DNA of 64,000 bases from Conchocele bisecta (taxonomy: Eukaryota; Mollusca; Bivalvia; Lucinida; Thyasiridae). The notes beneath the pieces are model-generated. The model had not been told where the DNA came from, did no database searches, and saw only the letters and a program-made list of their open reading frames with translations. The stretch lies in the NCBI GenBank assembly GCA_029237695.1, contig CM055272.1, positions 15,178,042-15,242,041 of the forward strand, read 5' to 3'. This document shows, in pieces, positions 1 through 12,600 of the stretch (positions are counted from its first letter, which is position 1; the number at the start of each line of letters is the position of its first letter). A program made the translations under genes and the position numbers.

Positions 1-224
1 AAGGTCATATACAGACTTGAATACACATATATACCATACTTTCTGGGTCATATGAAACAAACGGTAGCAGAACCAACTTTATGGACAAAGGGAAGTAAGA
101 ATGTAAATCTGGGATACTTGTGTAGGTGTCTAGTATAGAGTACAATATATCGGCCATGCAAGAAAGAAACTTACAAAATTTGTAACAACTGCAGATCCTG
201 GTCTCCAAGCAGTCAGGTAATATA

Positions 225-459
225 TGGCTGTGACTGGAGAAATGGGGCTTATCGGTTTTGCGACCAGTGTAGATCCAGATCAGCCTGTGAATCCACACAA
301 TCTGATCTGGATCTGCACTGTTCGCCATTTCATCAATGAAACACCAGAAATGCTTCTAACTAGCAATATAGCTCATTATCAGGCTACAGGTGTATGCTAT
401 TGTATCAGGAGCTACACTGGTCAAAAATCCTGTAACCCCCATTTCTCCAGTCACAGCCA
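225..459. mobile_element. Family-A MITE
   Basis: Ends TGGCTGTGACTGGAGAAATG and its complement, with GACCAGTGTAGATCC inside both arms and CATCAATGAAACACC in the centre. About 235 bp when complete; no coding capacity. Confidence 0.9.
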
Positions 460-501
460 CAAATGATTAAGATCTAACCTGGGATCCTGGGGCCCGTGTC
501 A

Positions 502-890
502 TTAAACTTTGTTTGTTTGTTTATTGGTGTTTAACGGCCTATCAACAGCTAAGGTCATGTAAGGCCGGGCAAACAGGTTCAGATCCCATTTTAACCTGCT
601 GCATTGGGGGGAAAATCCCAAAATCAGAACGGAATATTTACATCGAGGAGATAAAACATATTCAGCCCTGAAATTAGAATAACCTGACCTGGTGCCAGGT
701 CCATACCGCACCAAAGTCACTTGGCCCCTTCCCCTATTTAAAAGTAATACTCTTATAAGGGGTATAACCAGATTCAACTGTCACATGCAAAATGCCAAAG
801 ACGTATGTGAGGGCCAAACCAGGTCTCCAGTCGGGATTCCGGTAAGGATGAACCCCGATCGTTAAATTACCCATCGCATGCTCCCACCTG
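502..890. mobile_element. SINE-like repeat (GTGTTTAACGGCCTATCAAC family)
   Basis: Related to 16441-16540 and 45190-45560. Shares AAGGCCGGGCAAACAGG, CCTGACCTGGTGCCAGGTCC and GTCGGGATTCCGGTAAGGAT. The roughly 70-bp fragment at 898-970 is a partial family-C MITE. Confidence 0.6.
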
Positions 891-974
891 CCACCCACCA
901 CTAAACTTTGTACGACTAAAATGTCCGTAAGTGCAAAATTATGATAGTCTGTACATTTAACATTTTAACAAAAT

Positions 975-2100
975 ATTCTCAACATTGTGAATGTGAATGG
1001 GCAACAGCTAATGTCATAGAGAGATGGGACCACAGTTTGAAAATACCATATTAATCCTAAATATTCGGACATAAATTGCTTTGGGAAATCACTACAGGGA
1101 CCCTCCAAATTATCGGACAAAAATGTCAGTGTTTTTATATTTTTCTTAAAATAGCAGCTACGGGCATAAAATTTTCACAGAACAATCCTCGGTTCTTGCT
1201 TTCTCAGCGCATGTAAACTATTAAGCAAAATGTGCCATCTTTCTCACTTAAAATTGGGTCAGATCATTAGTCGCAAGATTGCCCCAAAATTAACATCGAC
1301 AATCAGTTATCCGGACAAACGTATATTAGTCTTATAACTTCTAATCTCAAATTTAAATCATACGTTTATCGCCTGTAAACCGGTGTAAACAGCATTGTGT
1401 ACCGGTAGTTCTTCAGAAAAATCAGTCACCCTTCGCGTCTTGGAAAACACCATATTTATAGAATTATTGTATTTATAGAACAATTCGGCAATGACGTAAT
1501 GGGCGCAATCTACTGCTTGAATCAGTACCACTGATGGATGTACCACTCAAACACTTGAACACTTGAACACAACTTTCTAAGTCCTTTGACCTTGACCTTG
1601 TAAGCCGGAGTAGCGTGGGTGGGCTATAGAATGGCATGATCACAAATAGGTATATGAAGTATCAAGTAATTTGACCTTGACCGTGTGATGAAAACAATAT
1701 TCGCTTATTTTTTTCAAAAAATGAATTATGGATCGTGATAAACGGTAATATCAAATTTCAAGTCAATCGGCCTTAGGGTTAAAAAATAACAGGTAGCCAA
1801 AAACATGAATGGAAATTTTGATGAACCTTTAATGCAAATTTCTAAGTACAAGTAATTTGACCTTGACTTAGCTACACCAGTCAATACAAAATCACCTCGA
1901 CTGACCGATCAATCAACCAACCAGTACCCACCTGTGACCTCGTCCGAAGTAATTTGACCTTGACCCCCTTTGAGCTGTGCCCGCTGTATAGGACCTAACT
2001 TGGTCTAAAATACAATCAGCCTATGCCCGACCGACCAATCAATCAGTACCCACCTGTGACCTCGTCCAGGTGTGAATCGGCCACCTCCAGTAAAAGTTCA
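975..2100. other. Intergenic or intronic stretch with scattered TTTGACCTTGACC motifs
   Basis: No coding exon seen. From about 1560 to 2060, TTTGACCTTGAC recurs (1585, 1671, 1858, 1956), as does CCGACCAATCAATCA (near 1905 and 2031), suggesting a decayed tandem-array element. Confidence 0.5.
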
Positions 2101-2149
2101 TCATGGATCTGTACCAGCAACCTGCAAACAAGCCGGCATGATTAATATA

Positions 2150-2290
2150 AGGTTCGACAATGTCCAGCTGTGGGTAAACATTTGCCATGGCACGAGGGAA
2201 CTGTTTGAACCCCAGGGCCATAGGCCACGGGCAAACAGTTCCCGAGCGCCACAGCAAATGTTTACCCACGGCTGGACATGGTCGATCGTT
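2150..2290. mobile_element. Family-G palindrome
   Basis: TGTCCAGCTGTGGGTAAACA pairs with its complement near 2262-2282; AACTGTTTGAACCCCAGGGC lies near the centre. A second copy is at 16008-16142. Confidence 0.8.
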
Positions 2291-2860
2291 ATTGTTACAT
2301 TTCTGTCGGAAATATCGTGTAATTTGAGCATATATGCAGTACTTTCGGTACTTTGATAATCTGCTCCATTCAAACAATTGATTTACACATACATGTTCCG
2401 GGGCCGCAGTACACATCATGTGAGTCAGCCACATCAATTTCAAAATTTCAGTGTGACCGTTGTGAACTGGTCTGGTGACATAACGTCACTTTCTAGTAAT
2501 GTCAGGAGACATATGCATTATGTAGATCTTGGCTTGGCCCCAGAATGAGCATTGTCTATAGCCATGGTCAAACAGCACGCGCTGTACGTTTGAACACGGC
2601 TGTGAGTGGTGTCAAACAACGGCAGTCATGTAACAATATGGATTAAGGCAGATCCTGATCAGATTATCCTGGAATCTGACCCACTAGTCGGTAGTGCTAT
2701 GGCTTGTGCATGTGTGAACTTTCATGAAAATATTCCAAATGGTTGGTATTGAAGTCATGCCTCAAACAAGGAAATGTCTGCGGCGGCAACGATGGTGGTA
2801 GATTGATATCAAATTCAAAGTATCCCTTGATACAATTATTTTAGATGCCGCAAGGTCCCT

Positions 2861-3174
2861 CAGAGCTCCAGATAAGTTTTGTATCTAAAGAGTATTATAC
2901 CCCCAGATTTCAAATTCAATGCATATTTTACTTTTGCAAATGTATTAATGATTTTCTTCCTTTAATATTACATAGGAAACACATGATAAAAAAGAAACAC
3001 CTTTAAAAATTCACTATTTAAGTAAATTTCAACTTTATTACAGTATTTTCACTACTTAATTTGAAAATAAGTGCATATATTCACATTAGTATGAGTATTT
3101 TGTACTCCCACTTTGGATAATCAGTGCATATTCTGCTATAATAAGTGCGTAAATAAGAACCTTATCTGGAGCTG
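2861..3174. mobile_element. Family-B MITE with 6-bp TSD
   Basis: CAGAGCTCCAGATAAG start, CTTATCTGGAGCTG end, flanked by GTCCCT at 2855-2860 and 3175-3180. This supports the 6-bp target duplication of the family. Confidence 0.88.
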
Positions 3175-3198
3175 GTCCCTTTTCACAGACAGTGTATA

Positions 3199-3358
3199 GG
3201 AATGAATGGCCTTTTTGTGGAATTTATCGGGGTATAAACTTGGAAAAGTCGCGGGAATACTGGACGAAGGCCGGAAGGCCTCGTCCAGTATTCCCGCGAC
3301 TTTTCCAAGTTTATATCCCCGATAAATTCCACAAAACAAAAAGGCCATTCATTCCTTA
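3199..3358. repeat. Family-D near-perfect hairpin
   Basis: GGAATGAATGGCCTTTTTGT reads into its complement around the GGCCGGAAGGCC centre. It is followed by a conserved tail (to about 3570) shared with copies at 41051 and 47200. Confidence 0.9.
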
Positions 3359-3607
3359 TAATTCCAGCATTTGAATTAAATTCATCAAGAAAATGTGTTT
3401 ATTTTCCGTTTTCTTAATAATTATTTTAACTGCGCCTCACGGTTACGGAAAGTAGTTCGGCAAATGGGAGTTTACTGGGATATAAATTTTGGACGGAGAC
3501 TTGCAACGGACCAATCAAATGTTAGGGAATTGTGTAAATATTTTTGTGCTGGAATTATTACCGCGTAGACATATGCCATATAGCAGATACACGTACAGAT
3601 AAATGTG

Positions 3608-3780
3608 GCAGTGACTGGAGAAATGGGGCTTATGGCATTTATGACCAATGTAGCTCCTGATCAAATAACACTTGTAGCCTGATAACGATTTGTATTGCCT
3701 GTTAGAAGCATGATGGGACTTATTAGGTGTTTCATTGATGCAATGGCAAACAGTGCAGATCCTGATGAGACTGTGAATGT
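3608..3780. mobile_element. Family-A MITE, partial
   Basis: Left arm GTGACTGGAGAAATGGGGCT and centre GTTTCATTGATG; the right arm is lost. Confidence 0.75.
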
Positions 3781-3854
3781 GTATACAGTTTATATGACAT
3801 GTGCTTATTCAAATGAAATAAAATAAACCAAATAAACCCACCTGGCATCGTTGT

Positions 3855-3965
3855 CCGACCTCTGGGCCAGACTGTATTCAACCTCTGGGCCAGACTGTAT
3901 TCAACCTCTGGGCCAGACTGGATTCAACCTCTGGGCCAGACTGTATTCAACCTCTGGGCCAGACA
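3855..3965. repeat. 23-bp tandem repeat
   Basis: About five units of CCTCTGGGCCAGACTGTATT plus three bases. An isolated copy at about 4028 follows. Confidence 0.9.
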
Positions 3966-4117
3966 CCCCCCCCCATCACATCACAGATACAGATATAGCA
4001 AATACACGTACCTGGCTTGAATGTGCGACCTCTGGGCCAGACAGTGTTCCACTTGTATCATGGCCGCCTTACAGATATCAGCCGCCGACCCTGAATACAC
4101 ACACAGGGATAGGACTT

Positions 4118-4333
4118 GTGTGACTGGAGAAATGGGGCTTATGGGATTGGTGACCAATGTAGCTCCAGATCAAATATCACACTCTTGTAGCCTGATAAAG
4201 ATCTGCGTTGCTCATTAGAAGCATAACAGGTATTTCATTGATGGAATGGCAAATAGTGTAGATCCTAATTCATAGGCTGATCTTGATCTACACTGGTCGT
4301 GAAATCCATTTCTCCAGCCACAGCCACAGCCAC
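4118..4333. mobile_element. Family-A MITE
   Basis: Left arm GTGACTGGAGAAATGGGGCT, right arm CATTTCTCCAGCCACAGCCA. Confidence 0.85.
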
Positions 4334-4374
4334 AATTACTAGATTCTGGAACCAGATGGATGCGGCCCGCATGT

Positions 4375-4671
4375 CGAGCCCGCCGAGGCATTTGATGCAC
4401 AAATTTCAAAGTTATCTGACCTTGACCTTGGGCATGTGGGGTGCATGGGTGGCTTTAGAATGAAAATATGGATTATGATAAAGAAATGTTTGAAGTTGAA
4501 ACAAGTAAGGTTTGTGGAGATATAAGGTATGTAAAAATTTAACACATTTTTTTTTTCAAACTTTGCCATTTGACATTTAAAGAAGTATTTGAAGTAAAAC
4601 CGAGTAAGGATTGTGGAGATATAAGGTATGCAAAAACGTCAACGCAGAATCCGGACACGCATGCACACACA

Positions 4672-4760
<89 letters not shown>

Positions 4761-4775
4761 GCGGGCTCGACAATA
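4375..4775. mobile_element. Pearl-like element end with (ACGC)n tail
   Basis: Contains CTGACCTTGACCTTGGGC, two units of AAGTA-GGTTTGTGGAGATATAAGGTATG-type sequence, about 25 ACGC repeats (4664-4763), then AAGCGGGCTCGACAATAA. The same terminal sequence ends other array elements here. Confidence 0.65.
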
Positions 4776-5039
4776 AATTACGGGTGAGATATCTTTTTTT
4801 AGCCCCCATGTTATCGTTGACTACCGTGTCGGTAATATGTCACAATGACAAAGCAGGATGATCTGGATTTACACGGACCGAAAATGCCATAAGCCCCATT
4901 TCTCCAGTCAAAGCTTCATTTGTCCCCATTGGGACGTTAAACACCATACAATTCCATTACAATTGCTTGTTTCCGCCTTGAATTTGACTTCTATTTTATG
5001 GGGGTGATTTAATATAGCCAGGCTCATAACATAAGAGGC

Positions 5040-5420
5040 TACGTATATTAGAGTTTATCCCGTCAACTATGTCGCTACTAGACGTGAAAAGCAGGTACGT
5101 GTATTTTTTCTCGTTCACGTCTAGTAGATACGTCATTATGTATGACGTTACGTCATAATGTGAATGACGTAACACGATAATCTTGTCGCTTCAGAAGACA
5201 AACTTATGAGGCCACAAATGCATTTTTAGAGACATTTGAACAACTTTGATGTGGTTAACGGGATAAATAGAATATTATTATAGTGTCATGAACGTGAATA
5301 AATATCTGACTCGGCTCGAAATCAGGATGTGCTCGGCAAGCCTCGCCCATCCTGATTTCTCAGCCTCGACAGATATTTATTCACGTTCATGACACTATAC
5401 TAATATTCTCTATATACATG
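5040..5420. mobile_element. Large palindromic element (GTTAACGGGATAAATAG family)
   Basis: TAGTGTCATGAACGTGAATA at 5280 pairs with TATTCACGTTCATGACACTA at about 5377-5396. An outer pair is formed by TTTATCCCGTCAAC and GTTAACGGGATAAA. A relative lies at 50985-51290. Confidence 0.7.
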
Positions 5421-5755
5421 TATTTACATGTTTTCTGGAATTGCGCTGGTGTCGTGATCTCATATCGGTCAAAAGTTGCGTGCTTCTTATTGTTTTGTGA
5501 TAAAATAAAATTCGAAGTGACGTCACACGTCTGCTACTTTGTTCAGATCACACTCGGTAACATTTGGTAAAAGTCGTCTTGTAGTTGCTAGGCTGCCGGG
5601 AGACTGCGATACAAATTTTGTAAAGTATTGACCAGTATTCACACAACGAAACCTTATGACATGTGCGAACAGCGTAGCCCCGGACACACCTGCCAAATTT
5701 AACACATGATGTATGTACATGATAAGCAAAAATAATCAAATTTACCAACGTGAAA
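5421..5755. other. Intergenic stretch, nothing recognised
   Basis: A 60-70-codon minus-strand reading exists, but it shows no polymerase motif and no convincing splice pair. Confidence 0.4.
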
Positions 5756-6475
5756 AAAATACGAATTGATTTTCAAATTGACTAATGAAAATACTGTAAT
5801 AATGAAATTTACTTTAGTTGCAAACTTCTGTTTCAAACACTGTTGAAGCTGAAATAAGTGAATTTGTAAAGGCCCTGAACAGCTCAGTATTACAATTTTC
5901 CGATTTTTTCAAACACAAAAACATGTTTGGCAACTGATTTAGTACACAAAACAAACATATACTGCCTAATAGATACATCTCAAGTCTTGAGATTTACATC
6001 TTAATCGCAATGTGAAGACAACAAAAACTTGTTTTGTGTACCACTCAGTGCAAAATGTCAATATTGACAATTTCATTTCCGTAACCCAACGGCTTCGGCT
6101 CGGAAGCGAGTCGATAAACTCCGGCTATCGGAATTCATCGGCCGCGAATCGGGGAGTTGATAAGTTGACCCGAGCGTCTATCGGAAAATCGATCGGGCTT
6201 TGAAACACCAACCTGCTGTTTGTTTATCAACAAATATTGATATTTTCATCGACTACAAACTCATTTTTGTACCAAAATTAATGCAAACAGTTTCAAAGTG
6301 TGTGTAAATAGAAACCTGTTGGATTTATGTGTGGGAAATCCCAATAGGCCAAATTCGGCAACTTGAGCCGTGTAGGGGCTTTAAATATATTTTGTACGTT
6401 TTCCTCATTTGTTCCTTATTTAATAAAGAAAATCAATAATACATTTGTAAAAGTAAAATACGCATTAAATCCATC
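5756..6475. mobile_element. Family-B MITE remnant interrupted by a nested TIR element (5868-6383)
   Basis: Family-B interior sequence (TTTTCAAATTGA.. and TACATTTGTAAAAGTAAAAT) lies on both sides of a roughly 515-bp insert. The insert starts AAAGGCCCTGAACAGCTCA and ends TGAGCCGTGTAGGGGCTTT, which are imperfect inverted repeats. Confidence 0.7.
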
Positions 6476-6511
6476 AATGAACAGCCATACAAAACTGTAG
6501 CAGTGAAATAC

Positions 6512-6622
6512 CTTGTACACAGAAGTTGACGGCCTGCCTCTCTGCCTGAGCCCGTAGTGGAAAAGCCGGGTGTTGAATGTTGGGGATCAGGCGCCGTCGC
6601 TTGAATATGCTGCACGTATACC
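6512..6622 (-). CDS. POLN: POLN exon 21, conserved segment before motif C (last exon in window)
   Basis: 111 bases, TATGTTACAG to CAAG|GTATTT, reading YTCSIFKRRRLIPNIQHPAF then PLRAQAERQAVNFCVQ. GRRR-LP and LRAQAERQAVNF-VQG are strongly conserved in POLN; here the first G of GRRR is K. The remaining exons (SAAD, HDE motif C, C-terminus) are not in the window. Confidence 0.96.
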
Positions 6623-9600
6623 CTGTAACATAGCAGTTAAACACCAGTAACAAGCTTTGTATTGGCCGAATACGTACCGACTGACAACATAATGTCGTAT
6701 CAGGTAACAACTTCTGTATTGGCCGAATACGTACTGACTGACAACATAATGTCGTATCAGGTAACAACTTTTGTATTGGCCGAATACGTACAGACTGATA
6801 ACATCATGTCGTATAAGGTAACAAGCTTTATATTGGCCAAATACATACTGACTGATAACATATCTGATAATGTATCAGGCATTGACCTGATATGAATATC
6901 CGGGTTACAACAACTTGACAACTGACGTTTCATTGGTCGACTGGCGTCACATGACGTTACCAGTAGACGCCATTGTAATAACACTACATACACAAGTCCG
7001 TGTTCTTTTCTATGAAATTGCTCATTCTGTAGGATCAAACAATACCTGATAATTAGAATTGTGATCGTGATTTGTGACGTCTCTCTGTCTGATCGAGGTT
7101 ACATTACAGATTATTTTCAGTCTGTAAGAAGCTTGGTTGGGAGGTAGACGGATCAAAACCAATATGAGACACGCCATGTGATTTTGTACTTTCGGGTTCC
7201 AATTATCTCTGCAACCGCAAGTCAGATTGACTTGAAACGTCATATACTTTGTTATCATCATCCATATGTTAATTCTATAGCCCACCCACTGTGGCTTTCA
7301 TGCCAAATGTCAAGGCCAAATGACTTTAGAAAATATTTGTTGGTAAAGGACGGAATGCTGAAAACTATATACCCCTCGACATACTTTGTACAAGGTCTAA
7401 AACAAAATCTGATAACCTACTACTAGTGGCATGAAGAAGGCAGAGTAAACTTACCATTTTTCTGGCAATATTCCACACAAGAGTGGGTGAACTGACTGAC
7501 AGCGGGGAACTTCACTGTAAATACAATACAAATACCCAGGTACAAGGGGTGGACAAACAGTAAAGTGGCAGTGACCGTAGAAATGGGGCTGTTGGGTTTG
7601 TGACTTGGGGAGATCCTGATAAGTACCACACTCCTGTAGCCTGATAATGATATTTATTACTTGTTAGAAACAGGGCAGAAGTTTTATTTATGGACTGGCG
7701 AACAGCGGAAATCCTTATCAGACTGTGTGGTTGCCATGCTCATAATGGGTCCATGTTGCCTAAATCATTCTGGCAGTTCACAGACAACTGTGGAGATGAA
7801 TCATCAGAATGTTCTGACATCATTAACCCATTGTAGGCGGGATACAACTACTATGAACATGTTGAAAGTACAGTCTAATCTACACTCGTTTGCTCAAAGG
7901 ACCGAGGTAAATACTTATTAACGAAAATTTGCATTAACAGGTGTTAATATATAGGAAAACATGTACTTGGGACCAAGAATTTGACTTCGATTTATCAGTA
8001 ATTTGACTTATTTGACGTAACGAGTGTAGACTGTACAGTGAAACCTGTCTATAATTGACCATCATTGGAGTAGATCTACTCCTAATTATGAGCCCGGAGA
8101 TAAGAAATGAAAGGCTACATGACTTTACCTGTGTTTATTCACAGCTCACAGGTGTACCGGTAATTATCACACATTTGGATCTGATGAGAACTGTCCGCAT
8201 CCAGACAGGTTTTTTATTCATTCCGTCAGAGATATATGTGTCCACTGTGTTAGACAGGTGTTCGCCATATAAAGGGAAGTTATTAAGCAATATTCATTGG
8301 GTGATGCAAATAATTTTTTTTTATTTGTTTGCCCCAATTAAGAAAAAAGATAATCATATATTGTGAAGCCATCAAATTTAGGCCCATAGGGGGAAAAAGC
8401 ACTGGGTTACTTTCTTTGTTAACCCACTAATTTAGAAAACAACCAGAAAATGTGGCCCGTCGGCACACAAATGCTCCCGGTGGCAGATTGGAGAAACTCC
8501 AGCCAACTTCTACGGGAGCCACGTACACACAGTCCAAACACTACATTATGTCTCCCAACTCTACCAAGAACAAGAAACGAGGCAAAGCCACGAAGGCCAG
8601 GTTTTTTCCAAGCATAGACACTTGGATAACATAATTATACCCATTTTTTGTAGACTAGATGGCCGTGGCCTGCATGTCGTGCCTTGGGGCGAGGCATGGA
8701 CACTAAAAAAATAGATATAGTAGATGGAAAAACTTTAACCAAAAAACTTTAACCGGACACACGGACGTACGGACGGACGTATGCCAAAATGCCGACTATA
8801 TCACACTTTACGCAAGCGGGCGCGACAATGATGATAAACACCCATGTGAAGTATCAAGGTAATGGGTGAAGCAGTTGCAGAGATATAGTACACAAAAAAA
8901 CTTTAACAAAAAAATTCAAAGTAATTTGACCTTGACATTGGGCACAGGGGCCGCATGGTTGGGGGGTAGAATGAAAATATGGATGATGATAAACACCCAT
9001 GAGAAGTTTCAAGGTAATGGGCGAAGCAGTTGCAGAAATATAGTATAACAAAAAACTTTTAACCAAAAAACTTTAACCAGATGTACGTTAAAAAGTTAAC
9101 GTTGAAAATAGTCAATTACGTAGAAATAATAGGTGAAGGTAAAAAAAATGGTCACATGTTGGATAGTTGTATGTGGTGGGCACCCCTTGGTTATGAAGCT
9201 GTGAAAGTTTGGTGGTCCTAGGTGGTACAGTACCAAAGAAATGGACTTAAACACAAAAACTTAACATTGTAAACGCGAAAAGTTAACATTGAAAATGGCT
9301 AAGTCGACTGCCCGGAAAAAATGGGTCAAGTTCAAAAAAAGGTAACATGTTGGATAGTGATATGTGGTGGGCACCCCTTGATTATGAAGCTGTGAAAGTT
9401 TGGTGGTCCTAAGTGGTACAGTAACAAAGAAATGGACTCAAACACGAAAACTTCACATTGATTGTGGACGCCGCCCGCCCGCCCTCCCTCCCGCCCGGCT
9501 TTCGCCAACCCAATAGTCTGGGTTTTTAAAAAAAAAAAAAAAAAAACCTGGCTAAAAATCCTATTCCATCAACATGATCAATGGGGTGTAACCAAATTAA

Positions 9601-12600
9601 GGTATTTTACTCATTAATGACACATTTCTGAATACCTTTTATTAATTTACTGGAATGTGACAAACTGGCCAAATAGTGAGTAGTTTAACACTTTCACCCC
9701 TAAGTAACTGGAATGGATTTTGATATGTTAATTTTGCAACCAATTCAACCGTCATAAAATGATTTTCAGGCTAGTCCATTTATGAAAAGGGGGTGCTTTT
9801 ATTCTTCAAAATATGAAAATTACTTGCAAAAAGTGAAGATCCTGACGAGACGGCTCGTCACGAGCCGACTCATCTGGATCAACATTTTGCCAATACAGTC
9901 AGAATTCGTTACAACGGCATAGTTCGTCAGAGATGAATCTGCCGTTATAACGAATATGCCGGTATAACGAATCGGCGATTTTCTCCTAGCTATCTGACTG
10001 TCGTGATAATTCCGGTAATTGGAACATGTCGGTAATTGGTAACCACGCATTGTATCGACGCTATTTGCTGTCATTTTACATTAGCATTATCGGTAAGATA
10101 TATACTTATTTGTTTCCACATTGATAAAGCAATGCATATACCAACACCATTCAAAGCTAATCCGGTATTTGACAAAGTCTAGGTTGCAGGCGAACCTGTT
10201 GTTAATTGTAGAGCGGGTGGTGAATACCGGATTATCTGTCAAATTGTTAGCAATTCGCAAACATGTGCATATAGAAAAGAAACACATATTTTAATAAACA
10301 GTTTGTTTTAATTTACATGCTAAAATTTATAAAAATACAAAGCAAAAACATGTAGAGTGGTTTCCCTTTAAATATTTACATGACGATTCGTCCCTATCTG
10401 AGCTCGCCCCAGAGGCAATGTTACACGATAATTATTTAAATTGTTCACGATTATGATATTTTTTTATTTACAATCTATCGTTCCTTGCTGGATTTAATCA
10501 CTTGTAAATTTAGTTGCTAACTGTTCACTTCTTAATTGATGTTTGCAAAATAGTACATCACAGCAGGTAATAAGGTACCGACACGTTAATTGCCGCGATT
10601 TATGACAGCAGGTCGGGGTTAATCAGCTGTGAAATTGTTTAGATATGGTCAGTGACTGGTTCCCGAATATCGGTTTCCGGCACGTAATGCCGGATAACAC
10701 AGCTGGTACCAGCGACGCCGGGTACCGGCGCCATTATGAAGCACATTATATGGTCAGTGACTGGTTCCCGAATATCGGTTTCCGTAATGCCGGATAACAG
10801 AGCTGGGTTGCAGCGCTGGTACCAGCGACGCCGGGTACCGGCGCCGTTATAACGCACATTAAATAAGACTTAAACTGTGTATTCGTTTGCGGGAATTCCC
10901 TGCCGGTGCCGGAAGCCGAATTTGCCGGTATATCAGCAGATTAAAGAGCATGCCGATTGGTTTGGCAGCTTATTGTGCCGGGAGGCGAATATGCCGCTGT
11001 AACGTGTGCCGCTGTAACGAATTCTGACTGTACACTATCCAGGCCCGTGGTGTTGGAAGGGTTAAGGCATTTTACTCATTAATGGCACATTTCTGAATAC
11101 CTTTTATAAAATTACTGGAAAATGATAAACTGGCCAAATAGTGTGTTGTTTAACCCATTAAACACCACCGGCATGTATAGTGGTATTGACAAACAATGTA
11201 GATCCAGACGAGCCGGCTCGTGACAAATGGAATGGTGCTTAACGGCCAATCAACACAAAAGAGTATGATTTAGGGCCAAGCAATTTAGATGAAGAAGAAA
11301 ATAATACATATGTAGTAAAATAGTATGCTAGATGTGGTAGGTAAACAAATGATTCGGGTAAAAATAAAACTATGATGAACAATATAAATGAGCAACATGT
11401 ATACAATGATAACATTAGATTTTCCGATAGAAGTTGGTTTCATGGAGAAAGCTAAGGGTGATTCCACAATTAAACGTGGGGGAGGGGTGGGCGGCACCCA
11501 AATTATTTATTGATGGGTGGTGGGGTCTGCATGAAATTAAAATGTATGGGTGGTTGGGTCCTCAGGAAATTCTAATTGATGCATGGTGGGGGCCAGTGAA
11601 TAACAGTAAATAATTATTTAATTATGGGCTCCAGTGAAAACCGGCAATTATTTAATTATGGGATCGAGTGAAACACGTCAATTATTTAATTGTGGGTTCG
11701 CAGTGTAAAACTGCAAAACATTAATGGTGGTATCGGTAATTACCATACGCCATGTCCCGTGCATTTTTGTCCACTCGAGCGAAAAAATATGCGTGGGAAA
11801 TTGTGGGTTCGCAGTGAAAAACTGCAAAAAATTAATGGTGGTATCGGTAATTACCATACATCTCGTCAGAGACATAGAATACAGAGATTGGCAGGTTCCT
11901 ATTAATGCTATTTATTGTACTAAATTTCGGGTGAAATTCAGTTTTCTGCATACATTTACATGCACGTACGTACGTAGAACGCAATTCGAACTAGCATGCT
12001 TTTATGAATATGTGCGTACGTACATGTAGAACACAAATCCAACACGCAAGCTGTCTACACATGCATGGGCAAATCATATTTCCAAAAGCGGAAGGCGAGA
12101 TCGAGATCGCAAATACGCGAGATTGTAACATAAACAAAATATACCGCCGTACCCACCCATCCCCAACTAGCACATTTGCGACATATCATTTTCGGTCTAG
12201 CTGTTACAATCATCAGTCGGTAATCCATTTTCACGTGCAAAGTGTGACTGACCTTTAGAACTCGGCGGAAACGAACATACCAAAACCACGCTATGTAGTC
12301 GCTCACGTCATCGAATTGACGCATTAGCTTGTGCAGTTTCACATTTGTTTGATTTCTTGATAAAAGCAAGATTTGGCAACACATGAGAATCGTAAGAAAA
12401 GTAAGAAGATTCTCATATTTTGTCAAAATATGTTTTTGTAAAGAAATACCAATATATTCAGATTTTCTTTTCACATTTGTCGGATGACTTAATAAAACAT
12501 GTTTTGGCAACACATAAGAATCGTCTCCTTAGACAAGTCTAATATTTTGTAAAAACAAAATTGTTTTCACATTTGTTTGATTTCTTAGACCGTGCAAACA

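Noticed and set aside
4539..4861. Open readings rich in His-Ala-Arg-Thr or Arg-Ala-Cys-Val
   Set aside because: They are translations of the (ACGC)n microsatellite.
5523..5748. Minus-strand readings near 5.6 kb as the motif C exon of POLN
   Set aside because: No HDE or QIHDE-like motif, and no similarity to the expected C-terminal sequence.
12055..12513. 152-codon minus-strand reading
   Set aside because: No recognised domain, no splice context, and it lies within a putative non-autonomous TIR element. Chance is more likely.
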